Below, piece by piece: positions 6,630 through 9,103 of a stretch of DNA of 9,103 nt (position 1 is the first letter of the stretch; every line of letters starts with the position of its first letter). The stretch spans positions 1 through 9,103 of the forward strand of contig JAMOUE010000214.1 of assembly GCA_027068235.1 (NCBI GenBank), in the 5' to 3' direction. The position numbers were made by a program, and so were the translations under genes. The notes under the pieces are model-generated. The model did not search any database. It was not told the DNA's origin and was given only the letters and a program-made list of their open reading frames with translations. The DNA comes from Deltaproteobacteria bacterium. GTDB taxonomy: Bacteria; Desulfobacterota; Dissulfuribacteria; Dissulfuribacterales; QOAL01.

Positions 6630-7548
6630 TGTACACTTCCTCTAAGATTTCCCTGCCACCCAAGTCCAAAATCGTCTCTGCAAGCTGAACTCCAAGGCTT
6701 TCGGCCTCTGACGCCTGCCCTGAAATAGTCTCTTTTATGACCCTTTTCCCGTATTCATCGGCAACTATTCCTGCAAGAGAAAGAACCTCGTCTGAAAGGG
6801 CTGCAATTGCCCCTATTGGAACCTGGCATCCGCCTTCAAGCCTTTTCAAAAAGGCCCGTTCTGCCATCACGCACGTTGCCGTTGGGGCATGATGTAAAGG
6901 ATTAAGCATCTTCCTTGTATCTTCATCATCACTTCTAAACTCGATTCCCAAGGCCCCTTGGCCTATTGCAGGAATCATTAGGTCCATAGGGAGAAAACAT
7001 GAGATCCGCTCAGAAAGACCAAGCCTATTTAAACCTGCTGCTGCAAGGATTATTGCGTCAAACTGACCTTCATCCAAACGTTTGAGCCTAGTATCCAGGT
7101 TACCACGCAATGATTCTATCTGTAAATCAGGCCGAATAAGCCTTAGTTGAGCCATGCGCCGTAGGCTGCTGGTGCCAATCCGTGCGCCTTCAGCAATCTC
7201 CTCAAGGCAGGAACCGTCTCTGCTGATGAAGGCATCCCGACAATCTTCCCTTTTTGGGAATATGGAAACCTCCAAGCCCTCTGGAATCTCGGTTGGAACA
7301 TCTTTAAGGCTGTGAACGGCAATGTCTGCACGGCCGTCCAACATTGCCTCTTCGATCTCCTTTACAAATAGCCCTTTGCCGCCAACCTTTGCCAGTGGCA
7401 CATCCAGGATCTTGTCTCCTTTGGTTGTCACCTTCAAAAGCTCTACTGTGCAACCTGGCCAAAGCTGCTCGATCTGATTTTTGACCCATGTACTTTGAGC
7501 AAGCGCCAACTTGCTTTTTCTAGTGGCCAATACGAGCCTATTTTTCAT
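6619..7548 (-). CDS. hemC: Hydroxymethylbilane synthase (porphobilinogen deaminase)
   Basis: A 309-aa protein, the usual family length. It polymerises four porphobilinogens to hydroxymethylbilane in the cytoplasm. Visible motifs: LATRKSKLALAQ at 7-18, the catalytic Asp in HSLKDVPTE (D83), RIGTSSLRRMAQL at 123-135, LRGNLDTRLKRL at 147-158 and the cofactor-attachment Cys in LEGGCQVPIGA (C241), which carries the dipyrromethane. The start was chosen at the ATG at 7548 (MKNRLVLATRKSKLA), which aligns with the family N-terminus and has AAGGTGG 5 nt upstream. A longer reading to 7608 would overlap the fmdB-like gene and add 20 unrelated residues. Its 3' end overlaps cobA-hemD by 11 nt, so the two consecutive pathway steps are co-translated. 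Confidence 0.97.
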   Translation of the reverse strand: MKNRLVLATRKSKLALAQSTWVKNQIEQLWPGCTVELLKVTTKGDKILDVPLAKVGGKGLFVKEIEEAMLDGRADIAVHSLKDVPTEIPEGLEVSIFPKREDCRDAFISRDGSCLEEIAEGARIGTSSLRRMAQLRLIRPDLQIESLRGNLDTRLKRLDEGQFDAIILAAAGLNRLGLSERISCFLPMDLMIPAIGQGALGIEFRSDDEDTRKMLNPLHHAPTATCVMAERAFLKRLEGGCQVPIGAIAALSDEVLSLAGIVADEYGKRVIKETISGQASEAESLGVQLAETILDLGGREILEEVYSAE

Positions 7549-7553
7549 TGAAG

Positions 7554-7560
7554 CCACCTT
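7554..7560 (-). promoter_or_regulatory. Ribosome-binding site that fixes the hemC start
   Basis: AAGGTGG lies 5 nt before the ATG at 7548 and just past the stop codon of the preceding fmdB-like gene. It supports the 309-aa form of HemC over the longer reading. Confidence 0.6.
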
Positions 7561-7564
7561 AGAC

Positions 7565-7792
7565 CTATCCGCCACACGAGCTGCAGTTAGTGCTAGTGCA
7601 ACCGGCACAACTGCCTGAGGCCTTCTTCCCTGTACCCCTAAAACTGCTTCCCGACTTCATTGCAAACATGGACATCTTTTTTACAGTATCAGTGGAACCG
7701 CACTTTCTGCACTTTATCACCTTGTCTGAGCTGAACACCAACTGCTCAAACTCCTCACCACACGAATTGCAAACATATTCATAGATTGGCAT
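7565..7792 (-). CDS. FmdB-family zinc-ribbon protein
   Basis: A 75-aa protein opening MPIYEYVCNSCGEEFE, the signature of the FmdB putative regulatory / zinc-ribbon family. The first ribbon uses C8, C11, C28 and C31. The Ser/Gly/Lys-rich linker (45-60) leads to a second Cys cluster, CAGCTSTNCSSCGG, with C62, C65, C70 and C73, a tail common in this family. It is small and soluble, with no other domain. FmdB was named for a suspected role in transcription of an amide-utilisation operon; most homologues are uncharacterised, so the function here is unknown. It lies 20 nt after the DHS-like gene and 16 nt before hemC. Its GGAGG Shine-Dalgarno is about 11 nt from the ATG, somewhat far. Confidence 0.88.
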   Translation of the reverse strand: MPIYEYVCNSCGEEFEQLVFSSDKVIKCRKCGSTDTVKKMSMFAMKSGSSFRGTGKKASGSCAGCTSTNCSSCGG

Positions 7793-7812
7793 CTTTAATC
7801 GATCCTCCGCAT

Positions 7813-8754
7813 TTAGAGTTCTTCCATCACGGCTGCTGCCAAAAGAGGCAACATCAACTCGTGATGGCCGGTAAGATTGTATCCCTTGCCGCCTTCCAAG
7901 GTAGGTCTGCTCACAACATTGGTCAAGGGACGGTACTGCCTGATAAAATCCAGATTTACTGTGGTAAACCTATCCACAACGTGACCGATGTTCCTTACAG
8001 CCGTAAGGGCCTTTAAAAATACCTCAGGAAGCAAAACGGCAGAACCAATGTTGAAGTATACACCATCTTGCAAATCTGCAACAAGTGAACAAAAGATTTG
8101 AAAATCCCTGTAAGAAGCCTCTCCTATCTTCTCTCCACTGGCAAGTGGATGGATGTGGATTATGTCAGTGCCAATGGCAACATGCACAGTAACAGGCACC
8201 TCTTTCTTGGCAGCACAGGCCAGCAGACTATAATCATTAAAGGGAAAAGAAGATGCAAGAAGCCTCTCCCCAACAGCCCTTCCAAGGCCCATCTCTTGAG
8301 AACAGGCGTAATCAATGGCCTTATTCAAAAACTCTCCCGTCTCCTTGGCTGCTCCAAAACGGCCTGAACCAAGCACAGAGGCAACATCTTCAGATGTCTT
8401 ACCTGCCATTGCAAGCTCACTATCGTGTATTATGCCTGCCCCATTTAAGGCAAAGGCACTTACCAGCCCCTGATCCATTAGCCGTATGAGAAGAGGAGTC
8501 AAACCCACCTTTATAACATGGGCGCCCATTGCAAAGATTACCTTTTTCCCTTGTCTCACAGCCTTGGCCCAACTCTTTGCAATCTCTAAAAGGTCTCCTG
8601 CAGCAAGCTGCTTGGGAAGGGCATCAAAAAAATCTCTAAGGCTCATGCCAGGACTTACAGGCCTGCAAAGGTCATCAACGCCAACCTTGCTGGGCCTGTC
8701 ATAAAGGCTGTATGTGTTAAGCTTTTCAAAGGAAAATGGCTTTGGATAGCTCAC
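7813..8754 (-). CDS. Conserved protein, deoxyhypusine-synthase-like fold (function unknown)
   Basis: A 313-aa soluble protein. The middle resembles the NAD-binding part of deoxyhypusine synthase and related proteins: FAMGAHVIKVGLTPLLIRLM (74-93) followed by NGAGIIHDSELAMAG (104-118), comparable to the 'TTAGGVEEDLIK' region of that family. The second half carries strongly patterned stretches: VHVAIGTDIIHIHP (190-203), NIGSAVLLPEVFLKAL (235-250) and GYNLTGHHELMLPLL (291-305). I do not see the canonical C-terminal GARPDEAVSW active-site segment holding the catalytic Lys, and bacteria of this type lack eIF5A, so true deoxyhypusine synthesis is unlikely. The start is GTG at 8754, sharing one base with the gmhA stop (TAGTG), behind AAAGGAG; an in-frame stop just upstream rules out a longer form. 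Tight coupling to gmhA suggests co-expression, not necessarily a shared pathway. The family call is from memory and moderately sure. Confidence 0.6.
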   Translation of the reverse strand: MSYPKPFSFEKLNTYSLYDRPSKVGVDDLCRPVSPGMSLRDFFDALPKQLAAGDLLEIAKSWAKAVRQGKKVIFAMGAHVIKVGLTPLLIRLMDQGLVSAFALNGAGIIHDSELAMAGKTSEDVASVLGSGRFGAAKETGEFLNKAIDYACSQEMGLGRAVGERLLASSFPFNDYSLLACAAKKEVPVTVHVAIGTDIIHIHPLASGEKIGEASYRDFQIFCSLVADLQDGVYFNIGSAVLLPEVFLKALTAVRNIGHVVDRFTTVNLDFIRQYRPLTNVVSRPTLEGGKGYNLTGHHELMLPLLAAAVMEEL

Positions 8755-9103
8755 TATTCAAATAATCTCCTTTCAACCATCTCGCAGATGACATGGGCGC
8801 AAAAGATGTGCACCTCCTGAATCCTTGGCGTGTCTAAAGACTGTGCCATCAAAACCATGTCACACAACTGGGTCATTTCGCTCCCCTTTGCACCTGTAAA
8901 ACCAACTGTCACAAGTCCAAGATCCTTCCCTACCTTAATGGCTTCAATGACATTTGGCGATGAGCCGCTTGTAGAAATACCAATCAGCACGTCTCCTGCC
9001 TTGCCAAGTGCCTGAACCTGTTTGGAAAACACTTGCAAGAAGGAGTAATCGTTTGCTACGGCTGTAAGTATGGAGGTATCTGTTGTCAGTGCCACTGCTG
9101 CAA
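8754..9103 (-). CDS. gmhA: Phosphoheptose isomerase GmhA, SIS domain (partial, 5' end beyond window)
   Basis: 115 complete codons are visible, open to the window edge. Family members are about 190-200 aa, so roughly 75-85 N-terminal residues are missing. The GTG at 9095 is an internal Val (VALTTDTS), not a start. The SIS fold shows VALTTDTSILTAVANDY, the sugar-phosphate loop GISTSGSSPNVIEAI, and the C-terminal TPRIQEVHIFCAHVICEMVE with His residues typical of the metal site. GmhA converts sedoheptulose 7-phosphate to D-glycero-D-manno-heptose 7-phosphate, the first step to ADP-heptose for the LPS inner core, so the cell is expected to make heptose-containing LPS. Its stop codon overlaps the next start by one base, placing it upstream in the same operon as the hem genes. 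DiaA-type SIS proteins are the main alternative. Confidence 0.9.
   Translation of the reverse strand, partial: AAVALTTDTSILTAVANDYSFLQVFSKQVQALGKAGDVLIGISTSGSSPNVIEAIKVGKDLGLVTVGFTGAKGSEMTQLCDMVLMAQSLDTPRIQEVHIFCAHVICEMVERRLFE

Noticed and set aside
7549..7608. Longer hemC start giving 329 residues
   Set aside because: The extra 20 residues match nothing in the family, overlap the fmdB-like gene, and a good ribosome site precedes the ATG at 7548.
7795..7812. Tiny ATG frame (MRRID then stop) between the DHS-like gene and the fmdB-like gene
   Set aside because: Five codons over the ribosome-binding site of the next gene with no ribosome site of its own; likely chance.
9093..9095. GTG at 9095 as the start of gmhA
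   Set aside because: The codons before it remain open to the window edge and the residue is an internal Val of the SIS domain, so the gene is truncated by the window.
1..9103. Mobile elements, CRISPR arrays, tRNA or rRNA genes
   Set aside because: No direct repeats with regular spacing, no transposase or integrase, no terminal inverted repeats and no RNA-gene signatures were found; intergenic spaces are all short and explained by promoters and terminators.

Overview
This 9.1 kb window is dense, conventional bacterial chromosome. Every supported gene lies on the minus strand, so transcription runs from position 9103 toward position 1. The content suggests a Gram-negative anaerobe-type lineage, most likely Desulfobacterota (former Deltaproteobacteria). 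The reasons are an LPS heptose gene (gmhA), an OprO/OprP-like outer-membrane porin ending in Phe, a fused uroporphyrinogen-III methyltransferase/synthase next to hemC, an FmdB-type zinc-ribbon protein and a deoxyhypusine-synthase-like protein. Base composition is moderate, with AT-rich intergenic spaces. The genus cannot be fixed by eye.

Layout in the direction of transcription. (1) Positions 9103 to 3667 hold a tight, probably single operon: gmhA (5' end outside the window), a deoxyhypusine-synthase-like gene, an fmdB-family gene, hemC, a cobA-hemD fusion and a cytoplasmic histidine-kinase-like gene. Junctions are 1-nt or 11-nt overlaps or gaps of about 16-20 nt. (2) Positions 3666 to 3514 are an AT-rich spacer with a good sigma-70-type promoter for a porin gene (3513-1861), which ends at a strong intrinsic terminator (1802-1832). 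(3) A second clear promoter (1781-1754) drives rplU and rpmA (ribosomal proteins L21 and L27), closed by another intrinsic terminator (1045-1073). (4) obgE follows with its own candidate promoter. The -10 of that promoter lies inside a perfect 19-bp palindrome. obgE runs off the window at position 1.

How the genes fit together. hemC and cobA-hemD convert porphobilinogen to uroporphyrinogen III and on to precorrin-2, the branch point for siroheme, cobalamin and the siroheme-dependent alternative heme route. The kinase-like gene at the end of that operon has no response-regulator partner in view and has a non-canonical catalytic core, so it is the least ordinary gene here. rplU-rpmA-obgE is the classical ribosome-assembly cluster. 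I see no mobile elements, CRISPR array, tRNA or rRNA, and no stretch above about 180 nt without a gene. No clearly novel system is present. The best leads are the kinase, its operon, the DHS-like protein and the palindrome at the obgE promoter.
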